From positions 124,001 to 188,000 of the forward strand of contig NZ_ABCQ01000003.1 in assembly GCF_000170855.1 (NCBI RefSeq): DNA of 64,000 nucleotides. The letters are read 5' to 3'. Positions 46,035-55,106 of this stretch are shown one piece after another. Position 1 is the first letter of the stretch, and each line of letters begins with the position of its first letter. A program made the position numbers and the translations under genes. The notes under the pieces are model-generated. The model searched no databases. It was not told the DNA's origin and saw nothing but the letters and a program-made list of their open reading frames with translations. The stretch comes from Moritella sp. PE36. GTDB taxonomy: Bacteria; Pseudomonadota; Gammaproteobacteria; Enterobacterales; Moritellaceae.

Positions 46035-46819
46035 TCATTTAATGCCCGAATAGTAAAACTAACAAGCACGTCTGATGGCGTGCTTTTTTATGCCTTGTAC
46101 ATCTGAAGTGTAGTGCTGCATTTAAAAATTAGACAAAGGTAAAAAAACAAACGAGTAAGAGAAAATCCGGGATGCTGAACGCTATTATATGTAAAACATA
46201 CATTATTTAATAAAATGAATAAATCAATGATGATGGCGACATTTCCGGCTTAAATTTTTGCGCTTGTTAATTTATATTTTGCATCATTACAAATACCCAC
46301 TCGATGAAATTTTAATGAATTAGCAAAATCTTGTAATGCGAAGATATTCGAGCTACTTGCGAGTTAATACTAACGTTCACACCAGTATTAGGATCAACAG
46401 ATTTTAAACGTTTAGGTCCAAACCTATAGGCTTGAAGAGGCTGAGTCTAACTACCTGGCATTTGTCTTTTCATTAAACACCCCACCCACAAAGTTAACAG
46501 CATGTTATCAAGCCGGGGTAATGAAACCAAAAAGTTATATAGTATAAACACATTGAAATGCTCAACACCTAGGTTGCCTTATACTTTACCAGTTGATATA
46601 TATGTAATTTGCCAACATATAAAAAACACCAACTTGAATAACCGATCTAATTAATACGTAATTGTTGTTTTATTGTTAATAAATTGTTAATTTAATGTCG
46701 TTGCCCTAGAGGTAACCTTTCATTTGTAAAAAACATCATGTTTAGCCAAAATTCAACGATAGATGAAGCTATCTTGATAACTAAACAAGCAATTATTATT
46801 TTATATAAGGTTTTTAAAT
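46035..46819. other. 785-bp intergenic region
   Basis: Contains the terminator at 46064-46085 right after the receptor fragment. On the minus strand between about 46190 and 46320 a short coherent stretch (ending KYKLTSAKI) suggests decayed coding, but it lacks a start and I do not call it. Strongly AT-rich toward the metalloprotease gene, with no other signal seen. Confidence 0.5.
46064..46085 (+). terminator. Terminator after the TonB-receptor fragment
   Basis: Arms AAGCACG (46064-46070) and CGTGCTT (46079-46085) followed by six T, just downstream of the receptor fragment's stop. Confidence 0.8.
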
Positions 46820-48013
46820 ATGTCTCTGCCTATTTATTTTTATTTGGGTCTACCGCTTTTACTCTCTGGATGCTTTGACTCTTCCCCTTTAACTGACAAT
46901 AATAGTATCGATTCTATTGTTGAAGTATCAGGCCATGGAGGAAATGGAGTTACGGGAATTTATACTTATGGTCTGGATGAACTTGGCAATAAACCATTAA
47001 AAGTAGTCAAAGATGATACTCCCGGTACCTGTAAGATGAGCAATAAAAACTTTGAACTAAGGAATGGATGGGAACATGCGTCGGTTGACAAACCTATCCC
47101 TGAAGGTTTTTGGAGTAAATCTTATCCACTCAAAATTGTAACTTTTCCTTGTCCCAAAGAGGGTGGGATTATTCAGCATCATCCAGACCAAAGAAATGGC
47201 AGCTTTTCTCCTATTAATGATGCTTGGTTTATTTTAAATGATGCCGTGTCTTTTTATGAAGACTTAGCAGGCGAGACTCCTATATCTGAAAAAATTACAA
47301 TCATATCGCACTATTGGTATGGCAGTAGCGGTCAGTATGTTCGCTCTGATATTGGAATAGAGCATCAACAATTTAAGAATCATATCTTGATTGCCGATGG
47401 TATACATAATGATGGTAGTGGAAGTGAATATAGTTATTCATTTGCCACAAGTGATGTTTTAGTACATGAATTGACCCATGCTTACACATCTAAAACAGGA
47501 CATTCATTCGAAGTCATGGATGGTTTGAGGAATAGTTTAGGAGGTTGGTCAGAACATTTTTCAGATATAATGGCAGAATACTACCAATTTAAAACAACGG
47601 GTAAGACAGATTTTATTCATGGTGCAGATCATCTAAAATGTACTTTACCTGATCCTGATTGCTCTACTAATGTTAGAGATTTTAAAAACCCGAAATATAC
47701 AAATGTTAGTGATGCAATTTCTGGTGAATATAAAGGTAATATAGATGATCTAAAAATACATATTATTGCAAATATCTTAAACTATTCCTTTTATCTTCTT
47801 ATTGAAGATAATTCGTATGGAGTTTTTACTATTGACGAGTTAATTAAAGTTTATATTAATGCTGAAAAAGCATTTTGGAAACCACATTCTAATACCTCCA
47901 CAAGCAGCAAAGATTTCGTTAACGGATTAATGCTTTCTGCATCCGATCTGGGTTACTCAGATAAAACTTCAACAACAATAAAAGAAGTTTTCAAAAAAAC
48001 CGGATTTTATTAG
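46820..48013 (+). CDS. Lipoprotein metalloprotease, M4/thermolysin-like
   Basis: 397 residues. A lipoprotein signal ends in LLSGC (near residue 18). The zinc site is HELTHA at about 217, and the third ligand Glu is in GGWSEHFSDIMAEY at about 245, the same spacing and FSD context as in thermolysin-type (M4) peptidases. The long propeptide and C-terminal domains of secreted vibriolysins are absent. It is markedly AT-rich compared with its neighbours, with an AAGG site 8-10 nt upstream. Probably a surface-anchored protease, of unknown target; base use suggests recent transfer. Confidence 0.82.
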   Translation: MSLPIYFYLGLPLLLSGCFDSSPLTDNNSIDSIVEVSGHGGNGVTGIYTYGLDELGNKPLKVVKDDTPGTCKMSNKNFELRNGWEHASVDKPIPEGFWSKSYPLKIVTFPCPKEGGIIQHHPDQRNGSFSPINDAWFILNDAVSFYEDLAGETPISEKITIISHYWYGSSGQYVRSDIGIEHQQFKNHILIADGIHNDGSGSEYSYSFATSDVLVHELTHAYTSKTGHSFEVMDGLRNSLGGWSEHFSDIMAEYYQFKTTGKTDFIHGADHLKCTLPDPDCSTNVRDFKNPKYTNVSDAISGEYKGNIDDLKIHIIANILNYSFYLLIEDNSYGVFTIDELIKVYINAEKAFWKPHSNTSTSSKDFVNGLMLSASDLGYSDKTSTTIKEVFKKTGFY

Positions 48014-48103
48014 AGCTTGCTGTTGGGTCGTCATGTAGCAGATCAGCCTATGTTCAATATACAGCGACAAAAACCTAACTAGTCATTAAAGTCGGAAAAC
48101 AAA

Positions 48104-48127
48104 AAAGCACGCTACATAGCGTGCTTT
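48104..48127. terminator. Bidirectional terminator between metalloprotease and alkyl sulfatase
   Basis: Arms AAAGCACGCT (48104-48113) and AGCGTGCTTT (48118-48127), loop of 4, with A- and T-runs on either side, between convergent genes. Confidence 0.85.
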
Positions 48128-48158
48128 CTATTAGCCAATCGTGGCACAGCAATATCCG

Positions 48159-50216
48159 TTAAGGCGTGACGATATTAAACACACCTTCTGGTTGGTCAAG
48201 TAGTGAGAAGAAGCTAATTAAACCAAGTGTACTGCCTTCAATACTTAAATCATCTGATAGTAATACTTCAGATACACCCGCCACGCCAATCACCAAATCA
48301 ATGAATAGCTCATGATTAATATTTAATGTCGCATTAGCCGCTGCATCTTTAGGTGCCAGTTTATGCCGTAATACAGCGTTATTCAGTGTTAACACATAGT
48401 TTTGCTCCAAGTCAGTGAAGTTAATGTTTAAGGTAAACTCTTCCCCGAATGCATCAGGACCAATAACGCGTGCAGCCATACTTTCAAAGAACTTATCGAC
48501 AGGCGTTTGTAATAGAATCGCTTTCATTGACGCTAAATCGATCACTTTGTCCGCCGCACCGTGACGTAATTCATACGCCCCCGAAAGGTAAACATCACGC
48601 CAAGGTGCTGACTCAGCCTGATAACCTAATTGATCATAACTGCTCGCCAGCAATTCTTTGGCCGCGTCATTATCAGCATCGGCAAAAACCACATGATTCA
48701 ATAACTCAGCACTCCAACGGTATTCACCTTTATCATAGGCCGCTTGGGCATTAATAATAACCGCTTTCGCACCCCCCATTAGTTTCACGTATTTCGCCGC
48801 AGATTCATACTCAGGTAACGGATCAAGATTTACCGGGTTTGCGTCATACCAGCCAAGATAAGCCTGATAAACTGCTTTGGCATTGTGTTTAGCAGTGCCG
48901 TAATAACCACGACTAGAGAAAGTCTTAGCTAACTCTGGCGGCATTTCAATTTCTTCGGCTATTTCTTTTGGTGTTAAGCCCGCATTTAACATTCTTACCG
49001 ATTGGTCGTGAATGTACTGGTAAGTATCGCGCTGGGTCACTAAGAATTCATTAATGTTTTCTTGTCCCCATACCGGCCAATGGTGACTACCAAAGTATAT
49101 TTCAGCGTCTTTTTGCGTTTCGATCGCTGCATCAATCGACTTGCTCCACACCACAGCATCACGTACTTGCGCGCCACGTAGGGTATACAAGTTATGCATT
49201 GTCTTGGATACCATCTCGGCACCACAATAGGCTTTCATTTTAGGTAAGTAGAAAGTAAATTCTGATGGTGCTTCACTACCCGATACAATTTGGAATTCAA
49301 ATTCCACACCGTCAATTATCTTCGTTTCATCGCTATTTACTGTTAATGTCGGCGTTAGAATACTAAAAGTACCAAACGGCACCGCTTTACCCAAACCTGC
49401 ATCAACATGGCCTCGTGCTGAACGAGGTAATAAATTACCGTACATATAACTCGCTCGTTTAGTCATCGCAGGGCCCGCGATAATGTTTTCATTGGTCGCC
49501 GCTTCCATAAAACCACCCGGTGCGACTACTTCAATATCAGCAACATCATTACCAGCCGCTTCAAGTAGGCCTGCTACACCACCAAAATGGTCCATGTGGC
49601 TATGGGTAAATACAATGGTCGACACTGGACGATAGCCAAGTTGTTTATTGACAAAATCAAGGGCCTTTTTAGCCGTTTCGGCAGTAGTAAGTGGATCAAC
49701 AATGATCCAGCCTGTTTTACCTTCAATAACCGTCATATTGGCTAAATCAAAACCACGGATCTGATAAATACCTGCCGTTACTTTAAACAGGCCATTAATA
49801 TTATTTAGCTTCGCTTGACGCCATAGACTTGGGTTGACACTATCTGGTGCTTGGCCGTTAACAAAGTCATAATCAGACAGATCCATAATCGTTTCGCCAT
49901 CGCTATATTTAACGACAAACTCAGGTAGCGTGGCAATAAAACCACGGTTAGCATCAGTAAAATCTTGTTTATTTTCGAAAGGCAGTTGTCCTAATACCGC
50001 GTTATTTAGTTCGACGGTATATTCTGAGGCGGGCGTAAAACCGTATTGATCAGGCTTAGTACTAGATAATGTCTCGTTTGCGTTGGGACCACAAGCCGCT
50101 AACAATAAACTGGCAGAAGCAATAACTGCTAATGGTAAGCGTTTCTTTAAATTAGAATTGTTGTAGATCGTATTTTGAATTAGGGTAGTTAAATTCTTTT
50201 TAATAAACATGTTCAT
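48159..50216 (-). CDS. Alkyl sulfatase, metallo-beta-lactamase fold (SdsA1/YjcS-like) lipoprotein
   Basis: About 685 residues from the ATG at 50216; a longer frame upstream is possible. A lipoprotein signal ends in LLLAAC. The metal site is THSHMDHFGG at about 205 and a second conserved stretch is SGSEAPSEFTFYLP; a dimerisation domain and a C-terminal SCP2-like domain follow (LDQPEGVFNIVTP end). Such enzymes hydrolyse primary alkyl sulfates such as SDS to alcohol and sulfate. The AraC-family regulator immediately upstream is the likely controller. Lipid anchoring is uncommon for this family and is inferred from the lipobox. Confidence 0.88.
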   Translation of the reverse strand: MNMFIKKNLTTLIQNTIYNNSNLKKRLPLAVIASASLLLAACGPNANETLSSTKPDQYGFTPASEYTVELNNAVLGQLPFENKQDFTDANRGFIATLPEFVVKYSDGETIMDLSDYDFVNGQAPDSVNPSLWRQAKLNNINGLFKVTAGIYQIRGFDLANMTVIEGKTGWIIVDPLTTAETAKKALDFVNKQLGYRPVSTIVFTHSHMDHFGGVAGLLEAAGNDVADIEVVAPGGFMEAATNENIIAGPAMTKRASYMYGNLLPRSARGHVDAGLGKAVPFGTFSILTPTLTVNSDETKIIDGVEFEFQIVSGSEAPSEFTFYLPKMKAYCGAEMVSKTMHNLYTLRGAQVRDAVVWSKSIDAAIETQKDAEIYFGSHHWPVWGQENINEFLVTQRDTYQYIHDQSVRMLNAGLTPKEIAEEIEMPPELAKTFSSRGYYGTAKHNAKAVYQAYLGWYDANPVNLDPLPEYESAAKYVKLMGGAKAVIINAQAAYDKGEYRWSAELLNHVVFADADNDAAKELLASSYDQLGYQAESAPWRDVYLSGAYELRHGAADKVIDLASMKAILLQTPVDKFFESMAARVIGPDAFGEEFTLNINFTDLEQNYVLTLNNAVLRHKLAPKDAAANATLNINHELFIDLVIGVAGVSEVLLSDDLSIEGSTLGLISFFSLLDQPEGVFNIVTP

Positions 50217-50344
50217 ATAGCCATTAGTAGTTATGAATACAACAACCGTATCACAACTTGTTAACAAGCCGTTTATCATTTTACGCCCACTTTAATAGGC
50301 GCGTTAATAGATTTAAACTTCAAGGTTTGAGAATGCAGGAAAGA

Positions 50345-51382
50345 CTATTTTATTTGATGTTGTTCACGACTTTTGTCACGACTATTTTCACGATTCTTTT
50401 CACGATAGTGTGATGGCGATTGAGCAAACCAAGTTTGAAATGCACGGGTAAAGTTACCCATGTTTTTATAGCCTAAATTTTCAGAGATGGTTAAAATCGG
50501 ATCTTCCGTTTTTGTCAGATAATGCACAGCGAGTTCTTGGCGTTTCTGCTTCAAGATATCTCTAAACGTTAGTCCTTCTTCTTTCAAACTGCGACTAATA
50601 GAGCGTACGCTCATGTTCAGCATCGCCGCGATCTCATCCAGTGTTGGCTCGCTATTTGCAATTGAACTGTGTATCAACCGCTCAATTTTTTCCGTTAATG
50701 TCATCTTATCGAGCGCAAGATTAACGGCCATTTTCTTTTCCAGCTGCAGATTTTTTACTGAGAACTGGGTTAACACCGATTTATTCAGCCATAAGCAGTT
50801 CACGTCCTGACTAAACTTGGTCTCACAATTAAAACTGTCTAACCAAGGTCGGGTACTTTTAGGTTTACTGCGAACCAGTTCAACATGGTGTATAAACGCA
50901 TCTGACTCGACAAAGCCATTGATCATTATGACAAAAGAAGAGAAGAACGCATCAATAGCCATGTCACTAATTTCAACACCTTCCAGAGGTGAGATCGTGA
51001 CGCCAACCAAATGTGGAGTATTATTCAAGGTAAGGCATACTGAGTTACTTAACTTACCGTAATAACTCGGCAGCCCTTCAAGTACTTGCAGTAATGAATC
51101 CGATTTTTTTATCAGGTGGTTATAAACATGATTATTTTTTATATTTGAATGTTGACCGACAATAAGACCAAAATGTGGCATCTGGGTGATCTGCGCCACT
51201 TCTTTCCAAAGCGCGGTCATATTTTTTATATCAAGCAAGGAATAAGGGTCATCTTGTACATTAGCTAATGAGATCCCGGCATTTTTAAACACTTCATTGG
51301 GATCAAAGTCCATCGCATGTAATGCGTTAGCAATTGATAAGCTCCATGCCGCGACAGTTGTGTATTTGATTGTTTGATTCAT
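50345..51382 (-). CDS. AraC-family transcriptional regulator with arabinose-binding-like N-terminal domain
   Basis: 345 residues from the ATG at 51382; a GTG eight codons earlier is also open. The N-terminal Arabinose_bd-type domain (about 1-220) is followed by two helix-turn-helix motifs (MLNMSVRSISRSLKEEG and the second ending NMGNFTRAFQTWFAQSPSHYR). The last 18 residues are a tetrapeptide repeat (REKN-RENS-RDKS-REQH) encoded by a 12-bp tandem array at 50365-50412. Transcribed toward the alkyl sulfatase gene, it probably activates it in response to a hydrophobic ligand. Confidence 0.88.
   Translation of the reverse strand: MNQTIKYTTVAAWSLSIANALHAMDFDPNEVFKNAGISLANVQDDPYSLLDIKNMTALWKEVAQITQMPHFGLIVGQHSNIKNNHVYNHLIKKSDSLLQVLEGLPSYYGKLSNSVCLTLNNTPHLVGVTISPLEGVEISDMAIDAFFSSFVIMINGFVESDAFIHHVELVRSKPKSTRPWLDSFNCETKFSQDVNCLWLNKSVLTQFSVKNLQLEKKMAVNLALDKMTLTEKIERLIHSSIANSEPTLDEIAAMLNMSVRSISRSLKEEGLTFRDILKQKRQELAVHYLTKTEDPILTISENLGYKNMGNFTRAFQTWFAQSPSHYREKNRENSRDKSREQHQIK
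50365..50412. repeat. 12-bp in-frame tandem repeat at the AraC gene 3' end
   Basis: Four units (TCACGACTTTTG, TCACGACTATTT, TCACGATTCTTT, TCACGATAGTGT), coding for the charged C-terminal tail. Confidence 0.85.
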
Positions 51383-51688
51383 TATCGGTAGACCCTTAAA
51401 AATCACTTATTTATAAGTAAAAATGCTACTCCATTTAAGTTAACAACTAATATGCCAAATTAACAGAAAATCACCGATATAATCAAGGTTGCGTCGACAC
51501 TAGCGGGTGAATGACTTAAACCATCAGCGTTTAATACCTATTGCATTAAATAAGTGGTACTGGATTCAAGCAATAAGTACAGTTGGCTCGGTGCGAGATC
51601 TAAGTAATTATGTTTAACACTCGAAAAGCTGTCATACTAGGCCGATAAAATTTAGTATTTTGATGACGAAGATTAAAGTGAGAACAAA

Positions 51689-51955
51689 ATGATCAATATT
51701 TACCGTGTATCTTTTCCTGATGGTAGTGTATATATCGCAGCGAAAAAAACGCCACCAGCAAACGCAGTAAAAAGCTATGAATGGGCTAAAAATCACGCAG
51801 ACCCAACACGTCCATTAGTTGTCGCGTACCTGAAAAGTAAAGGTCAAAGCACGTTAGAAATGTTGCATTCAGATCTAACACCAGACATGGCTAAAAAGCT
51901 AAAAAGAAGATATATCGTTGAAGCAAGACAAGCAAAACAATACGTAGTTGTTTAA
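51689..51955 (+). CDS. Hypothetical small protein
   Basis: 88 residues. The start YRVSFPDGSVYIAAKK resembles the first strand of GIY-YIG-type nucleases, but no catalytic residues follow and the length is too short for that family, so this is not claimed. No membrane segment or signal. ATG preceded by GTGAGAACAAA, and followed by a clear terminator, which supports a real gene. Function unknown. Confidence 0.65.
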   Translation: MINIYRVSFPDGSVYIAAKKTPPANAVKSYEWAKNHADPTRPLVVAYLKSKGQSTLEMLHSDLTPDMAKKLKRRYIVEARQAKQYVVV

Positions 51956-51988
51956 TTAGACGATACAGTCTGCAGCAATGCACACCGA

Positions 51989-52022
51989 AAACACACATGA
52001 CAAGGGAACTGTATGTGTGTTT
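51989..52022 (+). terminator. Terminator after the 88-residue protein gene
   Basis: Arms AAACACACAT (51989-51998) and ATGTGTGTTT (52013-52022), followed by a T-rich tail, 33 nt after the stop at 51955. Confidence 0.8.
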
Positions 52023-52054
52023 CTTATTACTGAGCCGTTGTTACGGACCCATTT

Positions 52055-52693
52055 TTACTCCTCCTGTTGAAGATAAACCCGGCATGTTCTGAAAAAGAAT
52101 ATAAACCAGGTAACAATCCCGAATAACTTCAAGCCATCCTCGAGCAAAAATTCAAACCCTTGTTGTTCTAATAATAAATCAGCCAAAACTGACAGTGCAA
52201 AGAAGCTAAAAGCGATAAATAAAGTGGCGTACTCGTGGTTTAATATTTCAGTTCTGAATTTCACCAAATAGACTAGAACGATTGTTACGTAACCTAAGTA
52301 AACCAGTTTTTCGGGTATCATCAAATGATTCGGTAACAATGAATCATGCAACATAAACATATCATCCAATAACAACCACAAGGTAAGTAGCCCTGAATAG
52401 AGCAAAAATTGAGGGGTGGTTTGGTTATTGCTATGCTTATGAATAACTGAAGAAAAAAGACAGATCGCCGCAGTAAATGCCCAAAATAATATACCTATGT
52501 TAGATATGAAACCAACATACGAAGGACCACCGAGCACCACGGTTGGATCACGGGTAAACGACGAGATCGGTATATTGTAATAGCCGCTTATCATCGTGAT
52601 AGTAAACAATAAGCCAAACAGAACAATGTAGGTTGCAGATAGCAGCTGAACACTACGTTTCACTTGCGTGATTATATTTTCGGTTGATAGCAT
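52055..52693 (-). CDS. Six-segment membrane protein of unknown function
   Basis: 212 residues with about six hydrophobic segments and short loops. GGAGAATAT precedes the ATG, so the gene looks real. No domain recognised. It sits directly downstream of the nos operon on the same strand, 150 bp after nosL, so cotranscription with it is possible; a role in nitrous oxide metabolism is only a suggestion from position. Confidence 0.6.
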   Translation of the reverse strand: MLSTENIITQVKRSVQLLSATYIVLFGLLFTITMISGYYNIPISSFTRDPTVVLGGPSYVGFISNIGILFWAFTAAICLFSSVIHKHSNNQTTPQFLLYSGLLTLWLLLDDMFMLHDSLLPNHLMIPEKLVYLGYVTIVLVYLVKFRTEILNHEYATLFIAFSFFALSVLADLLLEQQGFEFLLEDGLKLFGIVTWFIFFFRTCRVYLQQEE

Positions 52694-52846
52694 ATATTCT
52701 CCTAACGTTTGAATATATTATTCAAAGATAGCAGCAGACCATTTATGTCGCTATAAATAATAAACTTGTAGATAAGAAGTAAAGACGTGGATGAGTAAAC
52801 GCAGCCTGTTCATTACAACATAAGCCACGTTCACAGAGAGAATTAA

Positions 52847-53341
52847 TTACAGATCAGCAAGCGTGATGTCATCAAATTGATACAACTGGCCACCGAACTC
52901 CTGCATAAAGACTTCAGCATCCGATTTTACGCTAAAGCTGCCTAATGTTTGTCCCATTGCGCCAGTTTTAGTGGAACCGATGACAAACCAAGCCTGTTTA
53001 GCATCAATGAAGTGCTCGTCGTTCGGTTGACCCCAAGGTGTTTTACTCATGTCATGCACAAAGACTTCTTTCACTTGGCGTTTGTTCTCAGGTTGCAGAA
53101 TAAAACCAAACAGATCCCGTGTAGAGCAAAACTTATTAATATCGTCTTGGGTTGAAGCATAGCTTTCCCCCTTCGGCCCTGGGAAATTACTGATTGTCAT
53201 ACCACATAAATGACAGCTATCAGCTTGTTCTATCTTTACCGCTTGCTGTACCATTACCTGCTGCTTTGTTTGTTCACCGCAGCCGACAACAAACGCCAGC
53301 AACATACCTAATGACAAAATTCTTAATTTTGAGTTAAACAT
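52847..53341 (-). CDS. nosL: Nitrous oxide reductase copper-delivery lipoprotein NosL
   Basis: 164 residues. Lipobox AFVVGC near residue 21 and the Cu(I)-site context CHLCGMTISNFPGPKGE, both standard for NosL. It supplies copper for the CuZ and CuA centres of NosZ. Last gene of the nos operon, 35 nt after nosY. No Met/Cys loss seen. Confidence 0.92.
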   Translation of the reverse strand: MFNSKLRILSLGMLLAFVVGCGEQTKQQVMVQQAVKIEQADSCHLCGMTISNFPGPKGESYASTQDDINKFCSTRDLFGFILQPENKRQVKEVFVHDMSKTPWGQPNDEHFIDAKQAWFVIGSTKTGAMGQTLGSFSVKSDAEVFMQEFGGQLYQFDDITLADL

Positions 53342-53376
53342 AAATGTTCCTTCATTAATTTAATGCAATTTAATAA

Positions 53377-54195
53377 TTATAATTTTTTATTGGCAAACAC
53401 AACTCTCGCCGCAGTCAACGGTACCGCTATCCACGCCACCATGATCGTCATTAATACGGTGATAGATTGACTCGAATTAATCGCCACCGCGATCACGCCA
53501 TTGACATCACCACTATCAAGGGCTGCAAGGTTAATCAACCGAAACACATCGGCAGGATTAAACATCATCACATTCACTAACCCCTGCTGGGTCAAACCAT
53601 CGTCCACACTCACGAGCGCAGCCAGCACAGCCAGATCAAATACCAATACAAAGAAAAACCACACCAATAAGGCAATACCGGCGGCTTGTGATTTCTCATT
53701 CACAGCAATGCTGATCACGTAAGCCACGCTGATAAATACCAGCCCAAGCAAGGTCGCGGTAACAATGAATAATCCAAAGGCAGCAAACACCCCTTCAAAC
53801 CCAGATTGAAAGCCAATCATCACCGCGGCACTACCAAAACCCAGCGCCGTCGCTAAAGTAATAATCGCGCCCTGTCCGACAAACTTGCCCAATAACAGCT
53901 GTCCCTTACTTAACGGGTAAGTCAGTAACAACAGCAAGGTGCCCGCTTCCTGCTCGCCGACAAAACTGTCGTAACTCAGTAATAACGCAATGAGCGGGAT
54001 CAGAAATACCGCCAGACTAGACAAACTCGCAATCGTTGAAGACAGCGAACCACCCCCTTCCCCGCCAGATGCAGCCGCGCCGTAATAACTCAAGCCTAAT
54101 GATAAAATGGCGAACACCGCAGTAATAGACACAAACCAACGGTTTCTTAACCCATCTTGAAACTCTTTACTCGCAACCGCTAAAATAGCATTCAT
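53377..54195 (-). CDS. nosY: ABC permease of nos maturation, NosY
   Basis: 272 residues with about six membrane segments and the ABC-2 type layout. The start overlaps the NosF stop by 4 nt (ATGA), so they are translated together. With NosF and NosD it forms the ABC transporter thought to deliver a sulfur species for the CuZ cluster. Confidence 0.92.
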   Translation of the reverse strand: MNAILAVASKEFQDGLRNRWFVSITAVFAILSLGLSYYGAAASGGEGGGSLSSTIASLSSLAVFLIPLIALLLSYDSFVGEQEAGTLLLLLTYPLSKGQLLLGKFVGQGAIITLATALGFGSAAVMIGFQSGFEGVFAAFGLFIVTATLLGLVFISVAYVISIAVNEKSQAAGIALLVWFFFVLVFDLAVLAALVSVDDGLTQQGLVNVMMFNPADVFRLINLAALDSGDVNGVIAVAINSSQSITVLMTIMVAWIAVPLTAARVVFANKKL

Positions 54196-55106
54196 GATGC
54201 GACTCCTTGAATTGGTGTACCATTAGATAAATAGTACTGATACAACTGCTCTAAACTGGCAGATTCCACACGTACATCAACCACGCTGTCATATGACATA
54301 ATTTGTTTTAATGCGGCCATCTTCTCGTCTTCCTGCACATGTAAGCTATCCTTGCCGCCCTTGTAACGCGTTAACAATGGGTCTGAATTTAACTGTTCCG
54401 TGATACCTAGGGTATGGATCACCACAGGTAAACTGGCTTGTGCACGTAACTGCGCCAAGCTACCAATCGCGATCACTTGCCCTCCCGATAAGATCATCGC
54501 ACGGCCAATGTGTTGCTCAACCCCAGGTAACACGTGAGAGCATAAAATGATGCTGGCGCCACGCTGTTTCAAGCGATCAACAGAATGATAAAATTCTTGG
54601 GTCGCAGTGGGATCTAAACCTACCGTAGGTTCATCCAATAACAACAGCTTTGGCTCGCCAAGAAAGGCTTGCGCTAACCCTAATCGTTGTCGCATACCTT
54701 TGGAATAGGTTTTAACCTTACGCTGCATTGCGTGAGTCAGCCCTACTAACTCCAGTAACTCGGCAACTTGTCGACGTGGTACCGATTTTAACTTGGCAAA
54801 ATAACTCAATACTTCAACGCCGGTTAAGTGATCATAAAAGCTCACGTTCTCAGGTAGGTAACCGATATGACGGCGGTCTTGCCATGCTTGTTTCGATTGC
54901 GGATCTCGACCAAACACAGCGAGCTCACCCGTTGTGGCTTTTTCAATCCCCAAGATAAGTTTCATCATGGTGGTTTTGCCGGCACCGTTATGGCCAAACA
55001 ACCCCAGTACTTCACCTTCTGCAAGCTGTAGTGAAACATTGTTTAATGCTTTTAATTGCTGAAAATGCTTGCTTACATTTGTCATTGATATGATTGAAGA
55101 GGTCAT
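54192..55106 (-). CDS. nosF: ABC ATPase of nos maturation, NosF
   Basis: 304 residues with Walker A GHNGAGKTT, signature YSKGMRQRLGLA and Walker B LLLLDEPTVGLD. It energises NosY; gene order and overlaps with nosD (4 nt) and nosY confirm the assignment. Confidence 0.94.
   Translation of the reverse strand: MTSSIISMTNVSKHFQQLKALNNVSLQLAEGEVLGLFGHNGAGKTTMMKLILGIEKATTGELAVFGRDPQSKQAWQDRRHIGYLPENVSFYDHLTGVEVLSYFAKLKSVPRRQVAELLELVGLTHAMQRKVKTYSKGMRQRLGLAQAFLGEPKLLLLDEPTVGLDPTATQEFYHSVDRLKQRGASIILCSHVLPGVEQHIGRAMILSGGQVIAIGSLAQLRAQASLPVVIHTLGITEQLNSDPLLTRYKGGKDSLHVQEDEKMAALKQIMSYDSVVDVRVESASLEQLYQYYLSNGTPIQGVAS

Noticed and set aside
46190-46320. Minus-strand fragment ending KYKLTSAKI
   Set aside because: Coherent-looking but lacking a start codon and any homologue I can name; could be decay of an unknown gene.
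51689-51955. Possible GIY-YIG nuclease
   Set aside because: Only the first strand is similar; the catalytic Arg/Glu layout and length are missing.
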